Under the pieces are notes generated by a model. The model was not told where the DNA came from. It did not search any database and saw nothing but the letters and a program-made list of their open reading frames with translations. A stretch of DNA of 64,000 nt, taken from Roseibium sp. MMSF_3412. Its GTDB lineage: Bacteria > Pseudomonadota > Alphaproteobacteria > Rhizobiales > Stappiaceae. This document shows positions 45,516 to 54,743 of the stretch, piece by piece; position 1 is the first letter of the stretch, and each line of letters opens with the position of its first letter. The stretch is from the NCBI RefSeq assembly GCF_030733265.1, contig NZ_JASHJI010000007.1:124001-188000 (forward strand). Direction: 5' to 3'. The position numbers and the translations under genes were made by a program.

Positions 45516-46703
45516 TCAGCGAAGACCGCCGGGATTGAACGGTGCGGTGATGATGTTGACGGGAAGGGCGACCGTGTTGCCGACGAAGGTGCCAAGGCTG
45601 TCGCCAAGCGTCGCGCCGCGCGAGGCGTTGGTTCCCGCTCTCAGGCCTGATTGTCCCAATGTTTCGCGGAACTCCGGACTGAGCTGGGCAAGCTGCGCAA
45701 ACTTGGAGTGATTGGCCGAATCGAGCGAATCCAGCTCCGTCACGTCGATCACGATTGCGCCGAGTTCGGCAAGTTCCTCGTCGTTCGAGTAGGCTCCGAC
45801 GCGTTCCTTGCCACCGGCGATCGCCCTGGAGAGACGCAGGGCCCGGTCGTCCCTGGAAACGACGACGACATAGGGGTTCGTCGGTCTGCCGAGTTTCCTG
45901 AGCTGTGCCTTGAAGAGATCGATGTCGATATCCGGAGCGGCAAGGATCACGACCTTGACTTTGCCTGAAAGGGCCCGCCGCTGTTCCGGCGAGGACTGGA
46001 TGGCCGTCTCCATGAGCAGCCAGTTGCCCATTGAATGCGCCAGAATGGTGATGTTGTCCGCGTTCGTCTTGGCGAGCAGCAGCATGGTTTCCGCGAGCGA
46101 CTGCCGCGCGACGGCGGCGCTGTTCAGGTCATAGACATAGTCCTGAAGTTTGCCGCGCGATGCCCAGGTGAAGAGAACGGGCACACCGTCGATGTCACCG
46201 TCGTGAACCACCTGAACGAAGCGGTAGAGCGCTTCGGGGAAGAGTGTGTTGTATCCATGGATGAACAGAAAGATATCGCGCTTGCCGCGCGGCATTTTCG
46301 CAAGGCGGTTGTTGATCTGGCGGATGAAGGCGCTCTGATCTTCTATGTATCCCGCATCGCGCGCGACGAATTCCGTCTCCGGATTGCCGGGCAGGCTTTC
46401 CGGCCATTCGATCTGGCTGACCTCGTGGCTGGGCGGAACGGATATGGTGGCGTGGGCGTAGCTGACCTGTTCGCCGCGCTCACCGTTGAAATAGGTGTCC
46501 GGGCGGCTGTCCCGTTCACGGGTCGTGACCACCATGATGTCATGGGATTTTGCGCCCTGCGCGGGGACCTCGGTCAAGGCCAGCGCGCCGAATTCCGGCC
46601 GGCTGCCGCACGCGGCCAGCAGCAGAAGCAGCGCGACAAGAAAGACTGACCTTGGCGCAAGCGGCCAAGCCCCTGTCGAATTGTCCTGAATCTGATCAAT
46701 CAT
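45516..46703 (-). CDS. DUF900 alpha/beta-hydrolase, probable lipoprotein
   Basis: A 395-residue protein. A lipoprotein-type leader (VFLVALLLLLAACGS, lipobox LLAAC) precedes a hydrolase of DUF900 type. Motifs are IFLFIHGYNTLFPEALYRFV for the oxyanion region, and ITILAHSMGNWLLMETAIQ for the nucleophile elbow (Ser in HSMG). VVILAAPDIDIDLFK follows, with Asp as likely acid. It may be an esterase or lipase anchored to the membrane. The upstream frame to 46790 lacks a leader and was dropped. Confidence 0.9.
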   Translation of the reverse strand: MIDQIQDNSTGAWPLAPRSVFLVALLLLLAACGSRPEFGALALTEVPAQGAKSHDIMVVTTRERDSRPDTYFNGERGEQVSYAHATISVPPSHEVSQIEWPESLPGNPETEFVARDAGYIEDQSAFIRQINNRLAKMPRGKRDIFLFIHGYNTLFPEALYRFVQVVHDGDIDGVPVLFTWASRGKLQDYVYDLNSAAVARQSLAETMLLLAKTNADNITILAHSMGNWLLMETAIQSSPEQRRALSGKVKVVILAAPDIDIDLFKAQLRKLGRPTNPYVVVVSRDDRALRLSRAIAGGKERVGAYSNDEELAELGAIVIDVTELDSLDSANHSKFAQLAQLSPEFRETLGQSGLRAGTNASRGATLGDSLGTFVGNTVALPVNIITAPFNPGGLR

Positions 46704-46731
46704 CGCGTGTCGCCGCCCACCTAACACCTGC

Positions 46732-47604
46732 TCAAGGCACCATAAGCATCCCGACAAGAAATCCAAGTCCGCAGATTTGCTGAATGGCACCGAGGACGTC
46801 TCCGGTCACGCCGCCGACCTTTGCCACAGCGACGTGTCCAAGTGCGAAGCCGGCCACAAGCGCGAGTGCGAGGCCAAGAAAAAGAGCTGTGGGTGAGAGA
46901 ACCAGTGCTGCCGGAACGAGAAACGGAACGGCCAATAGCGCGGCGTTTCGCGCCGTGGTCGCATCAGGTTTACCGAATCTGGCAGCGAGACCGTCCGGGC
47001 GCGCCAGGGGTCTCCCCGACCATTGCCAGACAAGAATGGCGCGGCTGATGACCTCGGTGCTGAGGAATATGAGAGCTGCATCGGCCGGGCTGACTTTTTG
47101 CCAGAGAACCGCAAGAAGTGAGATACGCAGCACGACCGTCAGAACAAGGGCGAGCGCGCCGAAGGCGCCAATGCGGCTGTCTTTCATGATTTCCAGCCGC
47201 CGGTCAGGGGTCGCACCGCCGAAGAAACCGTCGGCGACGTCGCTCAGCCCGTCTTCGTGCAGAGCGCCGGTGGTTGCACAAAGCGCTGCGAGTACCAGCA
47301 CGGCAACCGCGAAAGCGGGCAAGGCGGTATAGCCAAGAAGGGTCCCGACGCCAGCGGCTGGCAAGGCGACAACCAGGCCGGCAAGTGGCGCTGCGCGTGC
47401 GATTTGCCGGAACTGCGGCGCTGCGGCGGGGTTGTCGATGGTGTTCACCCTTGGCAGCGGAAGGCGCGAAAAGAACCGGACACAGGCGGCGGTATCAGCT
47501 GCGAGCGTGGTCAGCGAGGCGACAATCGGCAAAGTTGTTGCTCCGTGCGCGTTCGGACCGTGTTTTTCCCGAGAATCTGAGGATTGGTCGGTTTCCGAGC
47601 TCAT
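46732..47604 (-). CDS. cobS: Adenosylcobinamide-GDP ribazoletransferase
   Basis: A 290-residue integral membrane enzyme joining adenosylcobinamide-GDP and alpha-ribazole to cobalamin, the last step of B12 assembly. Motifs: AACVRFFSRLPLPRVN, DTDGLSDVADGFFGG-like (here LHEDGLSDVADGFFGGATPD), RRLEIMKDSRIGAFGALALV and GDVLGAIQQICGLGFLVGML. The start is uncertain; ATG at 47604 follows AGGACC, and the frame extends to 47679. It is divergent from cobT, which makes its substrate precursor. Confidence 0.95.
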   Translation of the reverse strand: MSSETDQSSDSREKHGPNAHGATTLPIVASLTTLAADTAACVRFFSRLPLPRVNTIDNPAAAPQFRQIARAAPLAGLVVALPAAGVGTLLGYTALPAFAVAVLVLAALCATTGALHEDGLSDVADGFFGGATPDRRLEIMKDSRIGAFGALALVLTVVLRISLLAVLWQKVSPADAALIFLSTEVISRAILVWQWSGRPLARPDGLAARFGKPDATTARNAALLAVPFLVPAALVLSPTALFLGLALALVAGFALGHVAVAKVGGVTGDVLGAIQQICGLGFLVGMLMVP

Positions 47605-47708
47605 CAGGCCGGTCCTGTGCTTGAGTTTTTCCAACGCGCCGTTATAGATCAGCCGCCAGAGAGGACCAAGTATAGGCACTCCAAGAAAAACAGACCGGGA
47701 AAAACAAC

Positions 47709-48731
47709 ATGTCCCTATCCGAGACCGCGCTTCCGTTCGATGATATCCGCAACCTCGTCAAATCGATGCCGGGCCCGGACGAGGAGGCGCTTCACAAGGT
47801 CAGGGAAAGAGACGGTCAGCTGACAAAGCCTGCCGGGTCTCTCGGGCGTCTTGAAGAGATTGCGGAATGGCTTGCTGCCTGGTCCGGAAACGCTCCGCCC
47901 AAGGTCACCCGGCCGATGGTCGCGATCTTCGCCTCGGCCCACGGGGTTGCCGACGAAGGCGTATCGGCGTTTCCAAGTGCCGTGAACAAGCAGATGGTGG
48001 AAAACTTCGCTGCAGGTGGCGCCGCCATCAACCAGCTCTGCCGCGTGAACGACATCGGTCTGAAGGTTTTTGATCTCGCCGTTGATATGCCGACGCCGAG
48101 CATCACCCGCGAAGATGCCATGGATGAGGCCAATTGCGCCGCGACAATGGCCTACGGCATGGAAGCGCTTGCCGGTGGCATTGATCTGATCTGCCTCGGT
48201 GAAATGGGAATCGGCAACACGACCGTGGCAGCTGCCGTGTTTCACGGCCTGTTCGGCGGCGAGGCGTCCGACTGGATCGGCCGGGGAACCGGTGTCGATG
48301 ACGACGGCCTTGCCAGGAAGCGCGAGGCCGTTGAAAAGGCTGTTGCACGGTTGAACGGTGAGAGCGACCCGCTTGAAATCCTCAGAAAGGTCGGAGGGCG
48401 CGAAATCGCGGCCATGGCCGGCTTGATCATTGCAGCGCGCCTGCAGCGCGTTCCGGTCATTGTCGACGGGTTTGTCACCACTGCGGCCGCTGCCGTTGTT
48501 TACGCAATGAACCCGTCCGGCCTGGATCACTGTCTGTTTGCGCATGTGTCCGCGGAACACGCGCACGGGCGCGTTCTGGAACGTCTCGGCAAGGATGCCC
48601 TGTTCGACTTCGGCATGCGGCTTGGAGAAGGGTCTGGAGCAGCGCTTGCGGCCGGTGTGGTCAAGGCCGCGTCCGAGATGCATGCGGGCATGGCGACTTT
48701 CGCCGACGCGGGTGTATCCGGAAAGTCCTGA
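47709..48731 (+). CDS. cobT: Nicotinate-nucleotide-dimethylbenzimidazole phosphoribosyltransferase
   Basis: A 340-residue enzyme making alpha-ribazole phosphate from dimethylbenzimidazole and nicotinate mononucleotide. KPAGSLGRLEEIAEWLAAWS near the N-terminus, MGIGNTTVAAAVFHGLFGGE, FVTTAAAAVVYAMNPSGLDH and HVSAEHAHGRVLERL match the family, including a catalytic-Glu region near the C-terminus (RLGEGSGAALAAGVVKAASE). It is divergent from cobS across about 104 bases. No B12 riboswitch was recognised between them. Confidence 0.96.
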   Translation: MSLSETALPFDDIRNLVKSMPGPDEEALHKVRERDGQLTKPAGSLGRLEEIAEWLAAWSGNAPPKVTRPMVAIFASAHGVADEGVSAFPSAVNKQMVENFAAGGAAINQLCRVNDIGLKVFDLAVDMPTPSITREDAMDEANCAATMAYGMEALAGGIDLICLGEMGIGNTTVAAAVFHGLFGGEASDWIGRGTGVDDDGLARKREAVEKAVARLNGESDPLEILRKVGGREIAAMAGLIIAARLQRVPVIVDGFVTTAAAAVVYAMNPSGLDHCLFAHVSAEHAHGRVLERLGKDALFDFGMRLGEGSGAALAAGVVKAASEMHAGMATFADAGVSGKS

Positions 48732-48732
48732 C

Positions 48733-50283
48733 TCACGCCCTGCGGGCGGTTTCTTCCTGCACTGCGTCTGCTGCGCCGGAAGTCTGGTTCACTTCTGCCG
48801 CGTAGTTCATGTTGCGTGACGGCGGCAGCGTGACGATGACTTCGGTGCCTTCGCCCAGCCTGGACCTGATCGTGAACTTGCCGTCGTGCATGCTCACAAG
48901 CGCCTGAACGATCGACAGCCCGAGCCCGGTTCCCTGTTCGGCGCTCTTGATGGCATGCGACCCCTGGCCGAAAGCCTCCAGAACCGTTGGAATTTCCTCT
49001 TCCGGAATGCCCGGTCCGTTGTCCTTGATGGAAACATATTGTCCGCCGTCTGACGTCGGTCCGAGGTTCACCCTGACTTCGCCGCCGACCGGTGTGAATT
49101 TGACGGCATTCGACATCAGATTGAGAATGACCTGCCGCACGGCGCGCTCATCGGCCCACACGCGCGGGAGACCCGCCTGATGCGCGTGATGCAGGGCAAT
49201 CGATTTGGCTTTTGCGCGGACCTTCATCATCGTGCCGCATTCGGCGACCACGTCCTGAAGATAAATGCTTTCCTCATGCAATTCGTGGCGGCCGGCCTCG
49301 ATGCGCGACAGGTCAAGGATCTCGTTGATGAGATTGAGCAGGTGTTCGCCCGACCCGTGAATGTCCTCCGCATAGGACCGGTAGTTCTTGTTGGTCATCG
49401 GACCAAGAACCTCGTCCTTCATGATTTCGGAAAATCCGAGGATCGCATTGAGCGGCGTTCTGAGTTCATGGCTCATCGTTGCCAGGAACCGGGATTTCGC
49501 AAGGTTGGCGGCCTCGGCCCGCCGGCGTGCTTCGTCGGAAACGGAATTCGCGGTTTCCAGTTCGGCGATCAGATGATCCTTGTCCGCACGGTATTCCAGC
49601 ATCGTGTTGGCGTTTTTCAGGAGCTGGTTGCCCAGGATCAGGAAGAAACCCTGTGCGCCGATCGCCATGGCCGCAAGCGTGTAGTGAACCGCACTCGATT
49701 GCTGAAGGAAGCTGAAAGTGACCACGAATGTGATCGGCAACGTGCTCGCCAGGAGGCATTTGGGCAGGTTTGCCGATTGCATCGTGTTCATCGCGATGAC
49801 GATCAGGAGAGTCGCGAAGTGGAAGATGACCAGACCTTCCCCGGACCCGATCCTTTCCGGCATCAGGAAGAACATGGCCCAGCTGCATCCGTAGATCAGG
49901 TCGCCCGCCGTGAAGCGGCGGCGCCAGACGACACGGACTTTCTGGTCGGACGGCGCTTTTTCATAGGAGTGGCTGATCACGACCATCAGGAAATGCGTGC
50001 AGATCGTGACGAGGAACCAGGCGCCCATGAACTGGGGACTGACCCAGAGCGAGGAAATCGCTGCCACGATCAAGGCGAGCAACGGTGCGGCAAAAGCCGC
50101 GTTGATGCGCGTATCGGCAAAAAGGTGCTGGCGTTCGTGTTCGAAAGTCGATTGCCGGTTCTCGGGAGCGCCGAGCCGGCTGCGGATATCACGCACCGAA
50201 CGTGCAAGCTCGCGGCGCCGCAAGGCGCGCTGCCTGTTGATCGCGATCGTGTCGTGAATACTATCTGACGTTTCGGGCTTCAT
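48733..50283 (-). CDS. Membrane sensor histidine kinase (PdhS/PleC-like)
   Basis: A 516-residue kinase. A charged N-terminus (about 1-55) is followed by about six hydrophobic segments (about 60-245), a coiled segment, and the dimerisation/phosphoacceptor box LATMSHELRTPLNAILGFSE with the phospho-His. The ATPase domain shows the N-box NLMSNAVKFTPVGG, G1 IKDNGPGIPEEE, and G2 GTGLGLSIVQALV. The phosphoacceptor helix is of the PdhS/PleC/DivJ type common in alphaproteobacteria. No response regulator is adjacent. The start could be 50283 or 50382. Confidence 0.9.
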   Translation of the reverse strand: MKPETSDSIHDTIAINRQRALRRRELARSVRDIRSRLGAPENRQSTFEHERQHLFADTRINAAFAAPLLALIVAAISSLWVSPQFMGAWFLVTICTHFLMVVISHSYEKAPSDQKVRVVWRRRFTAGDLIYGCSWAMFFLMPERIGSGEGLVIFHFATLLIVIAMNTMQSANLPKCLLASTLPITFVVTFSFLQQSSAVHYTLAAMAIGAQGFFLILGNQLLKNANTMLEYRADKDHLIAELETANSVSDEARRRAEAANLAKSRFLATMSHELRTPLNAILGFSEIMKDEVLGPMTNKNYRSYAEDIHGSGEHLLNLINEILDLSRIEAGRHELHEESIYLQDVVAECGTMMKVRAKAKSIALHHAHQAGLPRVWADERAVRQVILNLMSNAVKFTPVGGEVRVNLGPTSDGGQYVSIKDNGPGIPEEEIPTVLEAFGQGSHAIKSAEQGTGLGLSIVQALVSMHDGKFTIRSRLGEGTEVIVTLPPSRNMNYAAEVNQTSGAADAVQEETARRA

Positions 50284-50414
50284 CGGACGCCGGAGGGTGT
50301 TGATATCGTTATTGTGATACTGCGTGTTTATGCACAGTGACTCATCATTCCTTAAGATCGTCCTCAGGATCGTGGTAAGCATTGCGTTAATCGGCTGTAT
50401 CAGGGTGCAACTCT

Positions 50415-51053
50415 TTGTCGTTTCATCATAATTCCCAATCCCTCGATGAAATGGTTTCGCGCATTCATGCCTGCCGGGAATGCAGCGAAAATCCGGTCGG
50501 GAAAGCCTTGCCGCACGATCCGCGGCCAGTCCTGCAGGTGTCGTCGAAAGCGCGGCTGTGTATCAGCGGACAGGCGCCGGGGACGCGGGTACACAAAAGC
50601 GGGCGGCCCTTCACCGATCCGTCCGGCGACAGGCTCAGAAACTGGATGGGGATAGGCGAGGAGGTTTTCTACGATGCTGAGCGGCTTGCCATCGTCCCGA
50701 TGGGGTTCTGCTTTCCGGGTCTCGATGACAAGGGTGGCGACCTGCCGCCCCGCAAGGAATGCCGCACGCTCTGGCATGACGCGCTTTTTGCCGAAATGCC
50801 CAAGATCGAGATGATCCTCGTGATCGGCCAATACGCACAGGCCTACCACCTCGGCGGGATGCGCAAGAAGAGCCTGACGGAAACGGTCGGATCGTGGAAA
50901 GAGTATTTCAACGTGGCGGATTCAGGAGGAAAGCCGAGAGTGCTGCCGCTGCCGCATCCGTCCTGGCGCAACAATGCCTGGCTCAGAAAGAACCCGTGGT
51001 TCGAAGCGGATCTCCTGCCTGTTCTGAGGTCCGAGGTCGCGCGGCTGGTCTAG
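50415..51053 (+). CDS. Uracil-DNA glycosylase family protein
   Basis: A 212-residue protein of the UDG superfamily. It has the motif-1 type sequence CISGQAPGTRVHKSGRPFTD, DPSGDRLRNWMG, and motif 2 LPLPHPSWRNN near the C-terminus. Its exact base specificity is unknown; members of this bacterial branch are annotated only as UDG-family. The N-terminus contains a pair of Cys (ACREC). The TTG at 50415 is the frame start; ATG at 50451 is an alternative that removes 12 residues. It is divergent from the histidine kinase. Confidence 0.88.
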   Translation: MSFHHNSQSLDEMVSRIHACRECSENPVGKALPHDPRPVLQVSSKARLCISGQAPGTRVHKSGRPFTDPSGDRLRNWMGIGEEVFYDAERLAIVPMGFCFPGLDDKGGDLPPRKECRTLWHDALFAEMPKIEMILVIGQYAQAYHLGGMRKKSLTETVGSWKEYFNVADSGGKPRVLPLPHPSWRNNAWLRKNPWFEADLLPVLRSEVARLV

Positions 51054-51212
51054 CCCGTTCAAGCGAGCAAGAAGAAAAAAATACTCCAACTCGCCTCATT
51101 TGACATGTGGCGCGAAAAATTCCATACGTGTTTTGCTCAAGACAGAAATCATTTCCTTCAAGTCGGACTGTTTGATTTGAAGGGCGTGCGCCAATAGCCG
51201 GAAATCTCCACC

Positions 51213-51701
51213 ATGATTGATCGCATCGATCGCCGCATCCTGTCCATTTTGCAGGAGGACTGCACCGTCCCGGTCGCCGAGATTGGCCGCCGTGTCGGTC
51301 TGTCGACGACGCCATGCTGGCGCCGCATCCAGAAGATGGAGGAAGACGGTGTCATTACCGGCCGTGTGGCCATTCTGGATCCGGCAAAGGTGAATGCGAA
51401 GGTGACGGCCTTCGTCGCGATCACGACGAGCCAGCATTCGGAAGACTGGCTGAAGAAATTCGCCGATGTGATCCAGGAGTTTCCCGAGGTTGTCGAGTTC
51501 TATCGCATGGCGGGGCAGGTCGACTACCTGCTGCGTGTCGCCGTGCCGGACATCGAAGCATATGACGCCTTCTACAAGAAGCTGATCGCAAAAATCGAGA
51601 TCTCGGACGTGTCGACGACGTTCGCGATGGAGCAGATCAAGAACACGACCGCGCTTCCCCTGACCTATGTTGTTCCGGAAAAGCCCCGGGGAGACGCATA
51701 G
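51213..51701 (+). CDS. Lrp/AsnC-family transcriptional regulator
   Basis: A 162-residue regulator: helix-turn-helix at about residues 1-60 (DRIDRRILSILQEDCTVPVA, RRVGLSTTPCWRRIQKMEED), then the RAM/AsnC effector domain (about 70-150: VVEFYRMAGQVDYLLRVAVP). A plausible promoter (TTGACA at 51100, ATACGT at 51124) lies upstream. Target genes and effector are unknown. It is flanked by the UDG-family gene and a convergent TetR gene. Confidence 0.93.
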   Translation: MIDRIDRRILSILQEDCTVPVAEIGRRVGLSTTPCWRRIQKMEEDGVITGRVAILDPAKVNAKVTAFVAITTSQHSEDWLKKFADVIQEFPEVVEFYRMAGQVDYLLRVAVPDIEAYDAFYKKLIAKIEISDVSTTFAMEQIKNTTALPLTYVVPEKPRGDA

Positions 51702-51755
51702 TTCCCCGGCCGTGGGCAATGCGCTTGAAGCTGCGTTGTTCGCAACGGAGTGTGT

Positions 51756-52400
51756 TCAGGTTTCATTGACCGGATGGCGCGCGAAAAAACGCGCGGCTTC
51801 GGCGTCCGTTACAGGCTGACCGGCAAAGATCTCCGCATAGGTGCGCATGCGTTCCAGGCGCGGAGCCAGCGGATCTGATGGCCCGTCCTTCTTCATGGAA
51901 ATATAGCCGATCTGGGTCTGGTAGACCGTGTTGGCCCGGACGCTTGCGTGAACCGTGTCGTAGCCGAAGCGCTCGAACATCGATTGCAGGGCTTCGACCC
52001 GGATGATGTCGGCTTCTTCGAGCATCGCGGCAAGCCGCGCGTCCGAGTGGGCCCAGTTGCGGACAGCGAATTCCAGCCTTGAGTCAAACAGGTCCGGCAA
52101 GAGCCACAGATCGAAAACGTTGAGAATCGCTTCCGTAATTGTCTCTGCATAGGCTTCGGTGCGCCTGATCAGGTTGCCTGTGTTTTTTGATTGCCATAAC
52201 TGGATCAGAGCATCGAGCAGATCCTTGCGATCGGAAAAATGACCGTAAAAGCTCGTCCGGGACAATCCCATGCGCTCGGCAAGAGGCATCACTTTGACCG
52301 CATCGATCCCGGTCTCCAGCAAGGCGCCATAGGCCGCCTGAATCCAGAGCTCCCGCGTACCGCGCCATCCGCTGGTTTTTTCGATCAGGGGTTCGTTCAT
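51756..52400 (-). CDS. TetR-family transcriptional regulator of the demethylase cluster
   Basis: A 214-residue regulator. The N-terminal TetR helix-turn-helix (about 10-65) contains MPLAERMGLSRTSFYGHFSD; the ligand domain follows. It is divergent from the StcD-like gene with 164 bases between. A perfect 10-bp dyad at 52459-52482 overlaps the promoter region. That arrangement predicts repression of both genes, relieved by the betaine or a product. ATG at 52400 lacks a strong ribosome binding site. Confidence 0.9.
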   Translation of the reverse strand: MNEPLIEKTSGWRGTRELWIQAAYGALLETGIDAVKVMPLAERMGLSRTSFYGHFSDRKDLLDALIQLWQSKNTGNLIRRTEAYAETITEAILNVFDLWLLPDLFDSRLEFAVRNWAHSDARLAAMLEEADIIRVEALQSMFERFGYDTVHASVRANTVYQTQIGYISMKKDGPSDPLAPRLERMRTYAEIFAGQPVTDAEAARFFARHPVNET

Positions 52401-52458
52401 GGTTGCTCGTTAGCAGCTGATTTGGCTTCGAACAACCCAAATTGACAGTGATGTCTTT

Positions 52459-52482
52459 AAAAACGACATAAATGTCGTTTTT
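52459..52482. promoter_or_regulatory. TetR-type operator between tetR and the demethylase operon
   Basis: AAAAACGACA-TAAA-TGTCGTTTTT is a perfect 10-bp inverted repeat with a 4-base centre, midway between divergent genes. A TTGACA (52442-52447) lies 11 bases before it, so the dyad would cover the spacer and -10 region of a plus-strand promoter. Binding by the adjacent TetR is inferred. Confidence 0.78.
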
Positions 52483-52564
52483 GCGGCTTTTCACCCGGTG
52501 GCACCACGCAATAAGCTCCCAGCTGACCGGTGCAGGCCGGACGGATGCGAATTGAGGGAAGCGC

Positions 52565-54604
52565 ATGTCTAAGGATCCACTGCTGCAGCCGTATCAGCTG
52601 AAGCACCTGACGCTGAAAAACAGGATCATGATCACGTCGCATGAGCCGGCCTATCCGGAAGACGGCATGCCCAAGGAACGATACCGTGCGTATCACGAAA
52701 CGCGCGCGAGGGCAGGGGTTGCACTGACAATGACCGCTGGTTCAGCCGCGGTTTCCCGCAATTCTCCGCCAGCCTTCAACAACATACTGGCCTACAAGGA
52801 CGAAGTCGTACCCTGGATCCGCCAACTGACGGATGCCTGTCACACCCATGGCTGCGCCGTCATGATCCAGCTCACTCATCTCGGCCGCCGGACCGGCTGG
52901 AACAAGGGCGACTGGCTGCCATCCGTGTCCTCGACCATGGCGCAGGAACCAGCGCACAGGTTCTTTCCGAAACTCGTCGAGGACTGGGACATAGCCCGGA
53001 TCATCGAGGACTATGCCGACGCCGCCGAACGCATGAAGGAAGGCGGCATGGACGGCGTCGAACTGGAAGCCTACGGCCACCTGATGGACCAGTTCTGGTC
53101 GCCGGCGACGAACCAGCTTGATGGCCCCTATGGCGGCGGAACGCTCGAAAACCGGATGCGGTTTTCGCTGGAAGTGATCGATGCCATACGTCAGCGGGTC
53201 GGTGAGGATTTCATTCTCGGTATTCGCTTTACCGCCGACGAAGCGATGCAAGGCGGCATAACGGCTGCGGAGGGGCTGGAAATCGGCCGGCGTCTGAAAG
53301 AGACGGGGCAAATCGACTTCCTGAACGTGATCCGTGGCCATATCGACACGGATGCGGCACTGACGGACGTCATCCCGGTGCAAGGCATGCGCAATGCGCC
53401 GCATCTCGATTTCGCCGGCAGGGTTCGGCGGGAAATCGGCCTGCCGACATTCCACGCGGCCAAGATCCCGGATGTCGCGACCGCGCGCCACGCAATCGCC
53501 GAGGGCTTGCTGGACATGGTCGGCATGACGCGCGCGCACATGGCCGACCCGCTGATCGTCCGGAAAATATCGGAAAGGCGGGAAGAGGAAATCAGGCCAT
53601 GCGTGGGCGCGACCTATTGCCTTGACCGGATTTACCAGGGCGGTGAGGCACTGTGCATTCACAATCCGGCGACGGGCCGCGAATTGACGATGCCGCATGA
53701 ACTGTCCCCGGCCGCAGAGACGAAAAAAGTCGTTGTCGTGGGGGCGGGGCCGGCCGGCATGGAAGCCGCGCGTGTCGCCTCCGAACGTGGCCACGATGTG
53801 GTGGTCTTTGAAGCTGCGCCCGATGCCGGCGGACAGGTCCGATTGACGGCCCAGTCCGAACGGCGCCGGGAGATGATTTCGATTATCGACTGGCGCATGG
53901 AGCAGTGCATCGCGAGAAACGTGAAATTTAGCTTTAATACATACGCAGAAACTACTGATGTAACTTCAGAAAATCCTGATGTTGTTATCGTTGCGACGGG
54001 CGGGCTGCCGCATACCGACGTGCTGTCCGAGGGTAACGATCTCGTCGTTTCCGCCTGGGACATCATCGCCGGGGACGTGAAGCCGGGCAGGCAGGTTCTG
54101 GTGTTTGACGATGCCGGTGATCACGCCGCGCTGCAGGCAGCTGAAATGATTGCCAAGACCGGCGCGCATGTCGAGATCATGACCCCGGACCGTTCGTTCT
54201 CGCCGGAAGTTATGGGAATGAACCTGGTGCCGTATATGCGTGCGCTGCAGGACAAGGATGTCCGTTTCACGGTCACCTATCGCCTGAAGAGCGCCAAACG
54301 GGCGGGCAACAGGATCACTGCGGTCATCGGAACGGATTATTCCGGCCACACCGAGGAGCGCGATTTCGACCAGATCGTGGTCAACCATGCAACGGTGCCG
54401 CTGGACGAGCTTTACTTCGATCTCAAGCCAAGGTCCAAAAACCTTGGGGCGGTGAATCAGGAGGCGCTGATTTTTGGCCGCCCGCAGTCGCTCGAAGCCA
54501 ATCCCGACGGAGAATTCGCCTTGTTTCGGATTGGCGACGCGGTTTCTGCCAGGAACACGCATGCCGCCATTTACGATGCGCTCAGGCTGGTGAAAGACAT
54601 CTGA
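52565..54604 (+). CDS. stcD: FAD/FMN NADH:flavin oxidoreductase, N-methylproline/dimethylglycine demethylase type
   Basis: A 679-residue protein of the trimethylamine-dehydrogenase/DgcA/StcD family. An FMN TIM barrel covers about 1-340 (LTLKNRIMITSHEPAYPEDG, MIQLTHLGRRTGWNKG, YGHLMDQFWSPATN). The Fe-S segment RPCVGATYCLDRIY and ALCIHNP follow at about 345-365. A Rossmann domain begins VVVVGAGPAGMEAARVASER (about 390) and the gene ends HAAIYDALRLVKDI. It likely removes an N-methyl group after the Rieske step; the StcD assignment (absence of a dgcB-like gene nearby) is inference. A 70-base AT-rich patch lies at 53921-53990. Confidence 0.85.
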   Translation: MSKDPLLQPYQLKHLTLKNRIMITSHEPAYPEDGMPKERYRAYHETRARAGVALTMTAGSAAVSRNSPPAFNNILAYKDEVVPWIRQLTDACHTHGCAVMIQLTHLGRRTGWNKGDWLPSVSSTMAQEPAHRFFPKLVEDWDIARIIEDYADAAERMKEGGMDGVELEAYGHLMDQFWSPATNQLDGPYGGGTLENRMRFSLEVIDAIRQRVGEDFILGIRFTADEAMQGGITAAEGLEIGRRLKETGQIDFLNVIRGHIDTDAALTDVIPVQGMRNAPHLDFAGRVRREIGLPTFHAAKIPDVATARHAIAEGLLDMVGMTRAHMADPLIVRKISERREEEIRPCVGATYCLDRIYQGGEALCIHNPATGRELTMPHELSPAAETKKVVVVGAGPAGMEAARVASERGHDVVVFEAAPDAGGQVRLTAQSERRREMISIIDWRMEQCIARNVKFSFNTYAETTDVTSENPDVVIVATGGLPHTDVLSEGNDLVVSAWDIIAGDVKPGRQVLVFDDAGDHAALQAAEMIAKTGAHVEIMTPDRSFSPEVMGMNLVPYMRALQDKDVRFTVTYRLKSAKRAGNRITAVIGTDYSGHTEERDFDQIVVNHATVPLDELYFDLKPRSKNLGAVNQEALIFGRPQSLEANPDGEFALFRIGDAVSARNTHAAIYDALRLVKDI

Positions 54605-54743
54605 CCTCAACCCGTTGCGGAATTTTTGGGCAACGTCTCACTTGAATAAGCGGATGCCGTTTTTGAGCTATGGCACCTGATCGCGGCGGGACTAGTTTCG
54701 CAGCATCAACGTTCGGTGACCCCGACACTTCAGGATCAGACAC

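Noticed and set aside
47605..47708. Cobalamin riboswitch between cobS and cobT
   Set aside because: The gap is about 100 bases and no B12-box-like GCCACTG sequence was seen.
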